A DNA stretch of 10,733 nt from Conexibacter sp. (lineage in GTDB: Bacteria > Actinomycetota > Thermoleophilia > Solirubrobacterales > Solirubrobacteraceae): assembly GCA_025964215.1 (NCBI GenBank), contig JAOPZG010000127.1, forward strand, positions 1 through 10,733, given 5' to 3'. Position 1 is the stretch's first letter; the number at the start of each line of letters is the position of its first letter. The notes under the pieces are model-generated. The model was not told the DNA's origin. It saw only the letters and a program-made list of their open reading frames with translations, and did no database searches. Positions 1-8,275 of the stretch are shown here, piece after piece. Both the position numbers and the translations under genes were made by a program.

Positions 1-1342
1 CGGAGCTGAAGAAGACGCCGATGCCCTCCAGCGCCGCCTGGGTGAACGTCTGGTGGTAGGCGACCAGGACGTCGGCGGGGGTGTCCTCGCCGATGTCGCC
101 CCACGAGTTGGTGATGATGTTGGCGAGCTTCTTGTCCACGATGGTGTTGATCGCGCCCAGGAGGTCCGGGTCGTCGCAACTCGCGCCGGCCACGTAGAGG
201 ACGTTGGCCGCGGGAGCCATCGCGTGGACGGCCTCGACGTCGAGGGTCTCCTCGCCGTACCAGCCCTGCTCTCCGCAGAGGTCCCCATTGGTCGCGTCGT
301 CGTAGCCGTACTGGTATCCGCCCTTGGGGAACACCTGCGAGAACTGGCCGCGCCCGAACGCCCGCTGCCCGTGCTTGGTCGCGTAGGCGTTGGCGTCGGA
401 CAGGATCGTCGGGGCCGCGTAGGCGTCGGTGATCGCGACCGTCACGCCCTTGCCGTCGAGGCCGTGCTGGATCGCCTGGGTCGTCCCGTAAGCGCCCTGG
501 TACTGCGACGGCGTGTAGCCGCACGGCGCGTACGGCTGCTTGGAGCCGTAGGCCGCGGGCAGCGTCTTGGCGATCTTCTCGCCGTAGTAGGTCGAGCAGG
601 GCGGGGCGTTGACGAAGGCGTCGGGGGCGGGCGCGTCGCCCGGGCTCCCGCCGCCGCCGTGGTGGCCGTGGCCGCCGTGGCGGTGCGGCGCCTGGTAGGG
701 CGCGTTGGGCTTGGGCGCGATCAGCGACTGGTCGTCGCCGCGCGAGTCCGTGTCGGTCGAGGAGCTCGGCCGCGTCAGCGTGCCGGACTGGTCGACGCCC
801 GAGACGGCGAGGACCTTCCCGGCCAGCGCGGCGGGGATGGTGAGGTTCGCGGTCGGCGCGTTGAGGAGCTTGCCGCGGTAGGCGTACCGGTGGACCGCGA
901 CGCCGAACGCGCTCTCGACCTGGGCCAGCGTGCCGCTGACCGCGATGCTCGAGTTGTTGGCGGGGACGTCGCCGACCGTGAGGCCGGCGCCGGTCAGGAA
1001 CTGGGAGACCGCGGCGACGTCGCTGCTGAGCGGCGCGTAGGCGGAGCGGAAGGCGTCCGGCGTGAGGAACTTGCCGTAGTCGGCGCTCGCGGGATCGGAG
1101 ACGTCCTGGATCGCCGCGGCCGCCGCGTCGGCGTTGCGCAGCGGGAGGTAGACGTGGAACTGGATCGTGCTCGCCGGGTCGGCGGCGCCCTGGTCGCGGG
1201 CGGGCTGGGCCCAGGACGGGACGCTGCCGTCGATGGTGGCGCGACCGGAGGTCGCGGCCCGTGCGGGGACGGCGAAGGCGGCCGGTGAGAGCGCCGCTGC
1301 CGTGGTGGATGCGAGCAGGGCTCGCTGGAGGACTCGATGCAT
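1..1342 (-). CDS. S53 family peptidase (pro-kumamolisin/sedolisin type), secreted; 3' end off window
   Basis: Predicted exported acidic serine-carboxyl endopeptidase, made as a zymogen. The 447 visible residues read in order: a Sec-type signal peptide (about 1-30, ending PARAA), a pro-kumamolisin activation domain (about 55-190, with ASADYGKFLTPDAF), a low-complexity linker including a His/Gly-rich stretch (219-232), and the start of the catalytic domain (about 245 on). The motif GEETLDVE gives the Glu/Asp pair of the S53 active site (E364, D368, four residues apart). NSWGD (413-417) matches the region that carries the oxyanion-hole Asp in this family. The nucleophile Ser in the usual GTS motif would lie beyond base 1, so activity cannot be confirmed here. 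The ATG at 1342 is preceded by GGAGG with a 7-nt gap. The gene is divergent from the transporter at 1481. The family call is strong; the substrate is unknown. Confidence 0.92.
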   Translation of the reverse strand, partial: MHRVLQRALLASTTAAALSPAAFAVPARAATSGRATIDGSVPSWAQPARDQGAADPASTIQFHVYLPLRNADAAAAAIQDVSDPASADYGKFLTPDAFRSAYAPLSSDVAAVSQFLTGAGLTVGDVPANNSSIAVSGTLAQVESAFGVAVHRYAYRGKLLNAPTANLTIPAALAGKVLAVSGVDQSGTLTRPSSSTDTDSRGDDQSLIAPKPNAPYQAPHRHGGHGHHGGGGSPGDAPAPDAFVNAPPCSTYYGEKIAKTLPAAYGSKQPYAPCGYTPSQYQGAYGTTQAIQHGLDGKGVTVAITDAYAAPTILSDANAYATKHGQRAFGRGQFSQVFPKGGYQYGYDDATNGDLCGEQGWYGEETLDVEAVHAMAPAANVLYVAGASCDDPDLLGAINTIVDKKLANIITNSWGDIGEDTPADVLVAYHQTFTQAALEGIGVFFSS

Positions 1343-1399
1343 GGCGCGCCTCCGATACCCACCTGCCGGCAGCGTTGAACCATCAGAAGTCTGACAGCT

Positions 1400-1436
1400 G
1401 GCACCGGACCGCTTCGATCGACTGATCGTCGGTGCC
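1400..1436. promoter_or_regulatory. Nested inverted repeat in divergent promoter region
   Basis: The 138-bp gap between the divergent S53 peptidase and transporter genes holds a perfect 7-bp inverted repeat, GGCACCG at 1400-1406 and CGGTGCC at 1430-1436. It encloses a second 5-bp inverted repeat, CGATC at 1415-1419 and GATCG at 1424-1428. It could be an operator serving one or both genes, or a leader hairpin of the transporter mRNA. No convincing -35/-10 pair could be placed. Chance occurrence in GC-rich DNA is possible. Confidence 0.3.
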
Positions 1437-1480
1437 ACCCCGACGGTTAGTCCGGGCCTCGTCCGGGAACTGACGCGTCC

Positions 1481-3148
1481 ATGCTTGCCGCCTCCAGCGT
1501 GCGCCTCGACACGAACTGGCTCGACTTCTCGATCCTGGGCGTCTACTTCGTCGTCGTCCTGGGGGTCGGGTTCGTCGCCCGGCGCTACGTCAAGACGTCG
1601 CTCGACTACTTCCTCAGCGGACGGACGCTCCCGGCCTGGATCACGGGCCTCGCGTTCGTCTCGGCGAACCTCGGCGCGACCGAGATCCTCGGCATGGGCG
1701 CCAACGGCGCGCAGTACGGCGTCGCGACGGTCAACTACTACTGGATCGGCGCCGTCCCGGCCATGGTCTTCCTCGGCCTGGTGATGATGCCGTTCTACTA
1801 CGGCGCGCGCGTGCGGTCGGTGCCCGAGTACCTGCTGATGCGCTTCGACAAGCGCTCGCACCTCTTCAACTCCTGGTCCTTCGCGTTGGCCACCGTGTTG
1901 ATCGCGGGCGTGAACCTGTTCGCGCTCGCGCTCGTGCTGAAGCTGCTGCTCGGCTGGCCGATCCTGCTGGGGATCGTGATCGCGGCCGGGATCGTGTTGG
2001 CCTACATCACGCTCGGCGGCCTCTCGAGCGCGATCTACAACGAGGTCCTGCAGTTCTTCGTGATCATGGCCGCGCTGATCCCGCTGACGATCGTCGGCCT
2101 GCACGACGCCGGCGGCTGGGGCGGGTTGAAGGACAAGATCGGCCAGAGCAAGCTCGGCGAGGCGGGGCTGCACGCGCTCCAGGGGACCGACCCCGGCCAC
2201 GTGACCAACCCGATCGGCGCGACGTGGATCGGGATCGTCTTCGGCCTCGGGTTCATCCTGTCCTTCGGCTACTGGACGACGAACTTCGCCGAGGTCCAGC
2301 GCGCGCGGAGCGCCCGCGACCTCAGCGCCGGCCAGCGCACGCCGCTGATCGGCGCCTACCCGAAGCTGCTGATCCCGGCGGTCGTCGTGATCCCGGGCAT
2401 GATCGCCCTGTGGAAGATCCCGCACCTCGGCGGCGGCGACGCGAACCTGGCCTACAACAACGCGATCCCGTTGCTGATGAACGAGTACCTGCCCAACGGC
2501 ATGCTCGGCATCGCGCTGACGGGGCTGATGGCCTCGTTCATGGCCGGCGTGGCGGCGAACGTCAGCGCGTTCAACACGGTGGTGACGACCGACATCATCG
2601 AGCCGTACATCGCCAAGGACCGCGACGACGCGTTCTACATCACGGTCGGCCGCTACGTGACGGTCGGCGGGATCGTGGTGGCGATCGGGACGGCGCTGAT
2701 CGCGTCCGGCTACCAGAACCTGATGAACTACCTGCAGGCGCTGTTCTCGATCTTCAACGCGCCGCTGTTCGCCACGTTCATCATCGGGATGTTCTGGAAG
2801 CGGATGTCGCCGGCGGCGGGCCTGTGGGGGCTGATCGCCGGCACGGTCGCCGCGCTGGTGACCTACGTGGGGTACAAGTGGGCCGGGCTCTTCACCTTCG
2901 GCTCGGACCTCGACGAGTCGTTCTGGGGCGCGGGCGCGGCCTTCGTGATCGACGCGATCGTGACGGTGGCGGTGACGGCGTTCACGCCGCCGAAGCCGGT
3001 CGAGGAGCTGCAGGGGCTGGTGTGGGGGATGGCGAACGAGGAGGACGCCTCGACCGCCGCGGTCCACGACAAGTGGTGGGAGTCGCCCAAGCTGCTGGGC
3101 TTCGGGGCGATCGCCCTGGGCCTCATCCTGACCATCATCTTCTTCTAG
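1481..3148 (+). CDS. Sodium:solute symporter (SSS/SGLT family) transporter, likely sugar
   Basis: Integral membrane transporter of the SSS family (LeuT fold), 555 residues with about 13-14 hydrophobic segments. Recognisable family features are YFLSGRTLP (43-51) after the first helix, SANLGATEILGMG (61-73) at the broken first core helix, LGGLSSAIYNEVLQFF (178-193, the GG..SA....D..Q-type signature) and YPKLLIPAVVVIPG (293-306), which resembles the Vibrio galactose transporter vSGLT. A galactokinase and a UDP-sugar enzyme lie convergently next door, suggesting a sugar substrate. Compared from memory with vSGLT, the Asn and Lys of the sugar site appear kept (N63, N266, K295). Two polar contacts differ (E68, Y87), and the two serines of the Na2 site appear as A355-G356. 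The coupling ion and exact substrate are therefore open. The ATG at 1481 has no strong Shine-Dalgarno sequence, but no better start precedes the first helix. Confidence 0.9.
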   Translation: MLAASSVRLDTNWLDFSILGVYFVVVLGVGFVARRYVKTSLDYFLSGRTLPAWITGLAFVSANLGATEILGMGANGAQYGVATVNYYWIGAVPAMVFLGLVMMPFYYGARVRSVPEYLLMRFDKRSHLFNSWSFALATVLIAGVNLFALALVLKLLLGWPILLGIVIAAGIVLAYITLGGLSSAIYNEVLQFFVIMAALIPLTIVGLHDAGGWGGLKDKIGQSKLGEAGLHALQGTDPGHVTNPIGATWIGIVFGLGFILSFGYWTTNFAEVQRARSARDLSAGQRTPLIGAYPKLLIPAVVVIPGMIALWKIPHLGGGDANLAYNNAIPLLMNEYLPNGMLGIALTGLMASFMAGVAANVSAFNTVVTTDIIEPYIAKDRDDAFYITVGRYVTVGGIVVAIGTALIASGYQNLMNYLQALFSIFNAPLFATFIIGMFWKRMSPAAGLWGLIAGTVAALVTYVGYKWAGLFTFGSDLDESFWGAGAAFVIDAIVTVAVTAFTPPKPVEELQGLVWGMANEEDASTAAVHDKWWESPKLLGFGAIALGLILTIIFF

Positions 3149-3160
3149 GGACGTGACGCG

Positions 3161-3489
3161 ATGAGCGACCAGCGGGCGGGCGAGACCGAGGAGCAGGGCA
3201 CCGGCGCGAAGGAGGCCCAGGCGGCCAACCTCTTCGACCTGCGCCGGATCATCGGCGGGTTGTTCGTGCTCTACGGGATCGTGCTGACGATCACGGGGCT
3301 CGGCGACTCGAAGGCGGAGATCCACAAGGCCGCGGGCGTCCACATCAACTTGTACGCGGGGCTCGGGATGCTCGTGCTCGGCGTGGTGTTCGTAGCGTGG
3401 GCGCTGCTGCGTCCGCTGGGGCAGCAGTTGCAGGAGGAGGAGCGCAAGGCCGCGGAGCGGGCGGGCAAGAGCGGCGGCGGCGCGACCGC

Positions 3490-3493
<4 letters not shown>
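3161..3493 (+). CDS. Small two-helix membrane protein paired with the transporter
   Basis: A protein of 110 residues that I cannot assign to a named family. It has a hydrophilic, Glu-rich N-terminus (1-24), a membrane helix at about 31-48, a short polar loop, a second helix at about 64-84, and a basic/Glu-rich tail ending in Gly and Ala. Both ends should face the same side, probably the cytoplasm. It starts 12 bp after the transporter stop codon and is almost certainly co-transcribed with it, which suggests an accessory or stabilising subunit; this is inference from position only. Its stop codon overlaps the galactokinase stop codon on the opposite strand, through the palindrome CTAG at 3490-3493, so there is no room for a conventional terminator between the convergent units. 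Confidence 0.8.
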
Positions 3494-4538
<1,045 letters not shown>

Positions 4539-4542
<4 letters not shown>

Positions 4543-5903
4543 GCGGTGATTGTGCTGCCATCGGGCACGTTCCCGGGCCCTGTGACGCTTCCGTCACCGA
4601 CAATTCGCACTTCCGCGCCGAAGGTGACGTCTCCCTGCACGGTCAGGCTCCGCGCGGCGCGCAGCGAGGGGGCGCCGTGGGGGAAGCGGCGCTCGAGATC
4701 CGCGAGCGTCTTGTAGTGCTTCGGGTCGAGCGCGACGACCGGCGGCGGGCCCTCGAAGTCCGGCCGCACGTGCCCGTCGTCGTCCAGGATGTAGGCGTCG
4801 GAGCGGACGAGCAGGAGGTCGTCGGTCGTCTTCACGGGCGCGAAGCGCGTGCGCGGGACGAGGACGGCCCGGGCGCCGTCGATCGCGCCGAGCGCCGCGC
4901 CCATCGCGGTCTCGAGCTGGAGGACGGGCGTGCTGGCGGGGTCGCGCGGGTCGACGGTCTTGCGGTTGACGATCAGCGGGAGGTCGGGGCCGGCGGGCTG
5001 CTCGTCGAGGAGCGCGCGCAGGGCGCGCAGGTCGACCCAGAGGTTGTTGGTGTTGTAGAAGCGCCAGCGCTCGACGTCGGTGAACGAGTCGTCGCCCGGC
5101 GGCGCCTGGGCGGTCTCCCGCAGGATCAGGCGCCCGTCGCGGCGGGCGATGTGACCGCCCTTGCGATCCGCCGCCGTGCCGCGGACGACCTCCATCACGA
5201 AGGGGACGCCGTGCGCGTCGGCCCACGCGGGGATGCGCGGGTCGACCTCGGCGCCCAGGTTGTCGCTGTTGCTCACGAAGGCCCAGTCGATGCCGGCTTC
5301 CAGGAGGGTCGCGAGCATCCCGGAGTCCGCGAGCGAGACGTACAGGTCGCCGTGACCGGGCGGGCACCACTCGAGCTCGGGGTCCTTCGGCCAGTCGACG
5401 GGCGCGTGGGTGTCGGCGCGGAGCTTGGGCTCGCGGGACTGGAGGAAGTCGGGCGGGATGGCGGGCGTGGCGAGCTCGTCGGGGAGGGCTTCCAGTGTCC
5501 GCGCGCGCGTAGAGAAGGAGTCGAGCAGGACGAGGGGGAGTCGGGCGCGCGTGTCGGCGCGCAGCGCGAGCACCTGGCGCGCGATCACGTCGAGGAACGT
5601 GTGGCCGGGCTTGACCTCGATCAGCGACTTCGGGCCGCTGAGGCCCATCGAGGTCCCGAGGCCGCCGTTGAGCTTGATGACCGCGAGGCGGTCGAGGATC
5701 GCGCTCGCGTCGGCTTCCGCGTCCGGGAGGTCCTCCAGCGCGGGCGGGTCCTCCACCGGGTCGAGCGCGTCCCCGGGCAGCATCCCGGCGTCCGGGTCCT
5801 CGAGTTGCGCGAAGCGGCGGGCGAACGCGGCGAGCACGGTCTCGCCCGCCCCGTCGGCGCGCATCCGGTCCAGGGCCTGGTCGAGGGCGGCGGCGGGGGT
5901 CAC
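4539..5903 (-). CDS. UDPGP-family UTP:sugar-1-phosphate uridylyltransferase
   Basis: Cytosolic nucleotidyltransferase of the eukaryotic-type UDPGP family (not the bacterial GalU type). It couples UTP with a hexose-1-phosphate to make a UDP-sugar, normally UDP-glucose. The 454-residue protein carries the nucleotide loop KLNGGLGTSMGLSGPKSL at 77-94, the downstream family segments PPGHGDLY (181-188) and FVSNSDNLGA (209-218), and FYNTNNLWVDL (282-292). A short C-terminal part with hexapeptide-like spacing (about 419-454) fits the beta-helix end of the family. The chosen start is the GTG at 5903: the frame stays open upstream to about 6290, but that part is low-complexity and lies antisense to two other genes. 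The Shine-Dalgarno is weak, and M14 is an alternative start. The stop overlaps the galK start. Co-expression with galK raises the possibility that it accepts galactose-1-phosphate directly. Confidence 0.9.
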
Positions 5904-5958
5904 GATCCGGACGCTACCCGGAGGTCGCGTGTGGCTCCCGCGCGTAAGCTCCGCGACG

Positions 5959-6186
5959 ATGACGCCCAAGCAGATCGCGATCCTCTCCGCCGCGCTGATC
6001 GTCGTCGGCTGCGTGATCGCGGCGATCGGGACGACGACGTGGCTCGACTCGATCGGGATCACGGTCGGCGGGATCGGCTTCGTGGGCGTGATCTCGGCGG
6101 CGTTCATCGCGGTCGGGGAGTCCGAGGACCGGCAACGGGCGAAGGACGAGGCGGCGCGGGGCGGGGGCGGCGCGCCCGGCGCGTGA
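5959..6186 (+). CDS. Small two-helix membrane protein, unknown function
   Basis: A protein of 75 residues. Residues 5-24 (QIAILSAALIVVGCVIAAIG) and about 31-53 form two membrane helices, followed by a charged, Gly-rich cytoplasmic tail (SEDRQRAKDEAARGG). The third codon position is almost entirely G or C, supporting real coding. It is divergent from the UDPGP gene, with only 55 bp between the two starts, so their promoters must share that gap. The exported repeat protein begins 31 bp downstream and may be co-transcribed. I do not recognise a named family. Two-helix proteins of this size are common orphan genes in actinobacteria. Confidence 0.75.
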   Translation: MTPKQIAILSAALIVVGCVIAAIGTTTWLDSIGITVGGIGFVGVISAAFIAVGESEDRQRAKDEAARGGGGAPGA

Positions 6187-6217
6187 CCTCCGGGTGCCGA
6201 GGCGCGTTGGTGTGGGG

Positions 6218-7597
6218 ATGAGGCTCTTCGCGTTGGCGATCCTGGCGGTGCTGGTGGTTCCGCGCGCTGCGTCGGCCGCGTTCGAGGCACCGCCGGTGGA
6301 GATCGGGCAGGGGTCGTATCGCGTGGGCGTGGCGGCGGCGACGGACTTCGCGGGCGCGACGACGGCGGTGCTGTCGGGCGTCGGGGGCGGGACGCGGATC
6401 GTCCGGCGGCCGTCGGCGGCGGGGCCGTGGGCGCCGTCGGAGAAGCTGCCGGGCCGGGAGCTGGGGGTCGTCGCGGGGCCGGTCGTGGCTGCGGCGGGCG
6501 CGGGCGCGCTGGCGCTCGCGTGGCGGATCGACACCCCCAAGAGGTACTCCGCGATCGCGGCGCTGGCGGCGGATCCGGGCTCCGGTGTGCTCGGGGCGCC
6601 GGTGGTCGTCAGCCCTGCGGACGCGGGCGGCGTGCGCCATCCGGCGGTGGCCGTGGACGGCGCGGGGCGCGCGGTGTTGGTCTACAACACGGGGACGCGC
6701 GCGATCCACCTGAGCCTGCGCGGCGGGATCGCGATCAGCCTGCGTGCGCCCGGCGGCGCGTTCGGCGCGCCGGTGATCGTCGATCCGACGCCGTCGTCGC
6801 GCCCCGCCGTGGCTTTGGCGCCGGATGGTCGTGGCATCGTCGCGTGGACGCACGACCGGCGCGTCTGGGCGGTGTCGGTCGACACGGTTGCCGGGACCGT
6901 GGGCAAGGTGGTGGCCTTGACCGGCGCGGCCGCGCACCTCTCGGTCGTGGCGACGGCGGGACCGGACGGCGGCGCGACGGTCGCGTGGGTGACGCACCGG
7001 AGCGTGGGGAAGGGGAGCGCGCGGCGGACGTTCACGGAGCTTCAGGCGGCGCATCGCGCCGGCGGGGCGGCGGCGTTCCCGAAGAAGCTGCTGTCGATCG
7101 GGCCGCCCGGCGGCAGGCGGGCGTACATCCCGACGATCGTGGCGGCCGCCGACGAGCGCGGCACGGCCACCGTCGCCTGGACCCAGCGCATGTTCGTCCC
7201 GGACCGCTCGGTCGGGATCAACGGCGTCACCGACAGCGTGCAGGCGGCGACGATCGGCAACGGGCGCGGGCGCTTCGGCGCGACGCTCGTGCTGCGGCCC
7301 GAAGGTGCGGTGGACTGCGAGACGCCCTCGGTCGCCGCCCGCGCCGGTGTGGCCGTGGTGGCGTGGGCCTGCAACGACCACCGGTCGGAGACCGTCTCGA
7401 CACGCTCGACCGCTCCCGGCGCGACGGCCACGCCGGTGTTGAACTACAAGTTGAACGCACGTGCGGCCAGCCAGCCCACCCCGCTCGTCGTGGGGCTCGA
7501 CGGCACCGGGACCTCCACCATCCTCGCCGTCACCGTCGACGTCCCCGATCCAACCCAACCCCAGGTCAGCCACGTACTCGCGACCACCGGCCGCTAG
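6218..7597 (+). CDS. Exported protein with beta-propeller-like repeats
   Basis: 459 residues with a Sec signal peptide at 1-20 (Arg at position 2, hydrophobic core, cleavage after AASA). The mature part contains about six or seven imperfect repeats spaced roughly 50-65 residues apart. Each has a core like P-A-V-A-x-x-x-D-G-x-G-x-x-V-A-W: see HPAVAVDGAGRAVLVY (141-156), RPAVALAPDGRGIVAW (195-210), DGGATVAW (250-257), ERGTATVAW (313-321) and TPSVAARAGVAVVAW (369-383). This pattern suggests a secreted beta-propeller resembling sialidase-like folds, without recognisable catalytic residues. Two cysteines (C367, C385) could form a disulfide. The ATG at 6218 is preferred over an in-frame GTG at 6194 because it opens directly on the signal peptide. 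The gene ends 14 bp before a tRNA gene. The function is unknown; binding of carbohydrate or protein is only a guess. Confidence 0.8.
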   Translation: MRLFALAILAVLVVPRAASAAFEAPPVEIGQGSYRVGVAAATDFAGATTAVLSGVGGGTRIVRRPSAAGPWAPSEKLPGRELGVVAGPVVAAAGAGALALAWRIDTPKRYSAIAALAADPGSGVLGAPVVVSPADAGGVRHPAVAVDGAGRAVLVYNTGTRAIHLSLRGGIAISLRAPGGAFGAPVIVDPTPSSRPAVALAPDGRGIVAWTHDRRVWAVSVDTVAGTVGKVVALTGAAAHLSVVATAGPDGGATVAWVTHRSVGKGSARRTFTELQAAHRAGGAAAFPKKLLSIGPPGGRRAYIPTIVAAADERGTATVAWTQRMFVPDRSVGINGVTDSVQAATIGNGRGRFGATLVLRPEGAVDCETPSVAARAGVAVVAWACNDHRSETVSTRSTAPGATATPVLNYKLNARAASQPTPLVVGLDGTGTSTILAVTVDVPDPTQPQVSHVLATTGR

Positions 7598-7611
7598 AAT
7601 CCGCCACCCTC

Positions 7612-7685
7612 GGCTGGGTAGCTCAGCTGGTTAGAGCGCACGACTCATAATCGTGAGGTCCGGGGTTCGAGTCCCCGCCCAGCTA
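7612..7685 (+). tRNA. tRNA-Met (anticodon CAT), elongator type
   Basis: A complete 74-nt cloverleaf with no encoded CCA. Acceptor 7612-7618 pairs with 7678-7684 (six Watson-Crick pairs plus a terminal G-T pair) and the discriminator is A7685. The D stem is GCTC/GAGC (7621-7624/7634-7637), the anticodon stem is CACGA/TCGTG around loop CTCATAA with anticodon CAT at 7646-7648, and the T arm is CGGGG/CCCCG around TTCGAGT. The anticodon stem lacks the three G-C pairs of initiator tRNA, and the acceptor start is paired, so it is not an initiator. A CAT anticodon could also mark an isoleucine tRNA modified to lysidine; the T4-A69 and G5-C68 pairs favour Met. It lies 14 bp after the preceding coding region, so its promoter must sit inside that gene or it is read through. 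Confidence 0.95.
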
Positions 7686-8210
7686 TGTGTCGTCTTTGCA
7701 GGGCTTCTCGCCCTGGAGGCGGCCCTGTGCGGACGTGCGATCGGGTCGGTGGCAGCGCATGACCTGCCATAGCGAGGGGACGGCTTCCCCTTGGCGCCTC
7801 AGCTCTGCGCGCGCCACTGTCGACCACCGTTCCACCACCGCGCCGGCGTGCTCGTTCAATGCCTCGTCGTCATGCTGGCCCCGCCACCACGCGTTCTTGA
7901 CCTGGGAGATGGCCGCCGCACATTCCTCCCATGCCTTGGTGACGGGATGATCTTCGTCGAACCACAGCCGTAACCGGTCTCGTCCTGCTCGTAGCTTGCC
8001 GCCCAAGTCGTTCAGGGAGCGCTGGAGATCACCCTTATACGGGTTCTCCATCACGTTGATTTCCATCAGGCGCTGGGTCGCGTCGTCCAAGAACGCGTGA
8101 AGGCGTTCCAGACGCGCAAGTTCCCGCTCCTGGGCCAACCGAGCTGCGTTGGTGTAGAGAGCGACCACGCCTGCCACAAGCACGCCGAAGAACCCCAGCC
8201 AAGCTGTCAT
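7683..8210 (-). CDS. Membrane-anchored protein of unknown function next to tRNA
   Basis: A protein of 175 residues. The N-terminus is a single membrane helix (about 3-22, WLGFFGVLVAGVVALY), followed by a long charged, probably helical cytoplasmic region (ARLAQERELARLERLHAFLDD is at about 23-43) with several Trp and Arg/Glu-rich segments. I do not recognise a family. Composition differs from the neighbours: bases 8041-8100 are about 58% G+C by direct count, against about 82% in a sample from galK (4141-4200), a sign of transfer. Its stop codon (CTA on the plus strand, 7683-7685) occupies the last three bases of the convergent tRNA gene. A degenerate copy of the tRNA end lies just outside its start, so the gene is bracketed by the two copies. 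There is no clear Shine-Dalgarno before the ATG at 8210. Confidence 0.65.
   Translation of the reverse strand: MTAWLGFFGVLVAGVVALYTNAARLAQERELARLERLHAFLDDATQRLMEINVMENPYKGDLQRSLNDLGGKLRAGRDRLRLWFDEDHPVTKAWEECAAAISQVKNAWWRGQHDDEALNEHAGAVVERWSTVARAELRRQGEAVPSLWQVMRCHRPDRTSAQGRLQGEKPCKDDT
7699..7715 (+). terminator. Hairpin 13 bp after the tRNA, candidate terminator
   Basis: CAGGGC (7699-7704) and GCCCTG (7710-7715) form a perfect 6-bp stem with a 5-nt loop just downstream of the tRNA 3' end. No T-run follows, which is common for actinobacterial terminator candidates but also weakens the call. The hairpin lies inside the last codons of the convergent minus-strand gene. It could end the tRNA transcript or act as a 3' processing or stability element. 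Confidence 0.4.
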
Positions 8211-8238
8211 CGCAGGCGATCATGCCTGGGCCCCAGGA

Positions 8239-8263
8239 CGGGGCTGGATTCCTCGCGCAGCTA
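8239..8263 (+). repeat. Degenerate direct copy of tRNA-Met 3' end (candidate attachment-site scar)
   Basis: This 25-bp stretch matches the T arm and acceptor 3' end of the tRNA at 7661-7685 in the same orientation at 20 of 25 positions, without gaps. The mismatches fall at repeat positions 6, 8, 11, 15 and 19; the first five bases (CGGGG) and the last six (CAGCTA) are identical. The copies are 578 bp apart and bracket exactly one gene (7683-8210) of lower GC. Many integrases recombine at tRNA 3' ends and leave such duplications. No integrase is present in the window, so this would be a scar or one end of an older element. It cannot be a functional tRNA, because the rest of the cloverleaf is missing. 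Confidence 0.45.
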
Positions 8264-8275
8264 GAGGTCGAGCGG

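Noticed and set aside
53..1288. Long plus-strand open frame antisense to the S53 peptidase
   Set aside because: The translation is low-complexity Val/Arg/Gly-rich with no domain. The minus strand encodes a clear S53 protein, so this is a GC-rich shadow frame.
4677..6221. 514-residue plus-strand open frame over the UDPGP gene
   Set aside because: An antisense shadow in high-GC DNA. The opposite strand carries the conserved UDPGP motifs.
5904..6290. N-terminal extension of the UDPGP protein up to base 6290
   Set aside because: The added residues are Pro/Ala-rich without family similarity, and they would lie antisense to the 75-residue membrane gene and the start of the exported protein. The GTG at 5903 fits family length.
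7439..7456. Repeated TTGAAC near the end of the exported protein gene as a tRNA promoter -35
   Set aside because: It encodes LNYKLN in frame, lies about 160 bp from the tRNA and has no matching -10.
6104..7573. 489-residue minus-strand open frame over the exported repeat protein
   Set aside because: Arg/His/Asp-rich low-complexity translation. The plus strand has a signal peptide and regular repeats.
7612..7685. Initiator tRNA-fMet
   Set aside because: The anticodon stem CACGA/TCGTG lacks the three consecutive G-C pairs, and position 1 is paired, so it is not an initiator.
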